Below are positions 13,432 through 14,106 of a stretch of 14,106 nt of DNA, piece after piece; the stretch's first letter is position 1, and every line of letters starts with the position of its first letter. A program made the translations under genes and the position numbers. The notes beneath the pieces are model-generated. The model had not been told where the DNA came from and did not search any database. It saw nothing but the letters and a program-made list of their open reading frames with translations. Origin of the DNA: Sphingomonas sp. (GTDB lineage Bacteria; Pseudomonadota; Alphaproteobacteria; Sphingomonadales; Sphingomonadaceae); contig JAFBAM010000115.1 of assembly GCA_019247755.1 (NCBI GenBank), positions 1 through 14,106 of the forward strand, written 5' to 3'.

Positions 13432-14106
13432 TTGTCATTTCATTCTCTCGGGCTCTCGAAGCCCCTTCTCGATGCGCTCGCCGCCAAGGATTATTCGCAG
13501 GCGACGCCGATCCAGCGCCAGGCCATCCCGACGGTCCTGACCGGCCGCGACCTGCTCGGCATCGCCCAGACCGGCACCGGCAAGACCGCGGCCTTCATGC
13601 TGCCGTCGCTCGACCGCCTCGCGGCCAACCGCACCATCCCCAAGCCCGGCCATGTCCGCATGCTGGTGCTTGCCCCCACCCGTGAGCTTGCCTCGCAGAT
13701 CGCCGCCAGCGCCGAAGCCTATGGCAAGTTCATGCGCCTCTCGGTCGGCGTGATCTTTGGCGGCGTCCCGAACAGCAAGAGCGTTCGCACGGTCGCGCGC
13801 GGTCTCGACGTCCTCGTCGCGACTCCGGGCCGCCTGCTCGACCTCATCGACCAACGCGCCCTCACCCTGCGCGAGCTTGAGATCCTCGTCCTCGACGAGG
13901 CCGACCAGATGCTCGACCTCGGTTTCATCCACGCGCTGAAGCGCATCGTCGCGCTCGTCCCGCCGAAGCGGCAGACCCTGTTCTTCTCGGCGACCATGCC
14001 GCGAGCGATCAAGGAACTGGCCGACAAATATCTGACCAACCCCGCCGAGGTGTCGGTGACGCCGGCCGCGACCACGGTCGAGCGGATCGAACAGAGCGTC
14101 ACGATG
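13432..14106 (+). CDS. DEAD-box RNA helicase, N-terminal part (runs off the window)
   Basis: 225 codons remain open to the right edge. The motifs of a RhlE-like DEAD-box ATP-dependent RNA helicase appear in order: the Q motif with Phe3 and TPIQ (25-28), motif I AQTGTGKT (45-52), motif Ia PTREL (82-86), GG (110-111), motif Ib TPGRLLDL (131-138), motif II DEAD (155-158) and motif III SAT (186-188). The C-terminal RecA-like domain is outside the window. TTG 13432 with AAGGG (13419-13423) 8 nt upstream gives the usual start MSFHSLGLS. GTG 13366 is in frame but adds 22 unrelated residues inside a predicted hairpin. Such helicases remodel structured RNA in ribosome assembly, mRNA decay and cold adaptation; the exact role here is unknown. 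Confidence 0.95.
   Translation, partial: MSFHSLGLSKPLLDALAAKDYSQATPIQRQAIPTVLTGRDLLGIAQTGTGKTAAFMLPSLDRLAANRTIPKPGHVRMLVLAPTRELASQIAASAEAYGKFMRLSVGVIFGGVPNSKSVRTVARGLDVLVATPGRLLDLIDQRALTLRELEILVLDEADQMLDLGFIHALKRIVALVPPKRQTLFFSATMPRAIKELADKYLTNPAEVSVTPAATTVERIEQSVTM

Overview
The window is GC-rich DNA from an alphaproteobacterium, most likely a sphingomonad (Sphingomonas or a close relative). This assignment is inferred from gene content and protein style: a COQ9-family protein next to feoAB, a divergent bamE / cytochrome bc1 chaperone / DUF177 cluster, dnaN followed by recF without dnaA, and frequent GTG and TTG starts. Coding density is very high. No stretch longer than about 190 bases lacks a gene. 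I see no tRNA, rRNA, CRISPR array, insertion sequence or prophage.

Region 1 (1-3644, all plus strand) holds the tail of an EamA-type transporter, a COQ9-family ubiquinone-biosynthesis protein, then feoA and feoB joined by a GTGA overlap behind a good Fur-box match, and ssb. Region 2 (3641-5253) has two translationally coupled minus-strand genes (a bc1-complex chaperone and DUF177/YceD) that run into ssb tail to tail. The lipoprotein gene bamE diverges from them.

Region 3 (5296-8473) is a compact three-gene unit: tryptophan 2,3-dioxygenase (kynA), a kynureninase-like fold-type I PLP enzyme, and an MFS transporter. The genes overlap, and the second and third use non-ATG starts. Together they suggest a tryptophan/kynurenine catabolic and transport operon. 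No kynurenine formamidase lies in the window.

Region 4 (8596-10819) encodes two exported proteins. One is a large Gly/His-rich protein with three different internal repeat systems, ending in four copies of a Tyr-rich repeat of about 60 residues. The other is a fasciclin-domain lipoprotein. Each gene is followed by a hairpin terminator candidate or lies next to one. Region 5 (10948-14106) carries the replication and repair pair dnaN and recF, then a DEAD-box RNA helicase that runs off the window. The helicase starts with TTG behind a leader of about 155 nt that can form several hairpins.

Most of the window is ordinary core genome. The parts most worth a second look are the repeat-built exported protein (8596-10134), the structured helicase leader (13270-13431), and the unusual class V PLP enzyme in the kynA operon. 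I did not find a clear previously undescribed multi-gene system.
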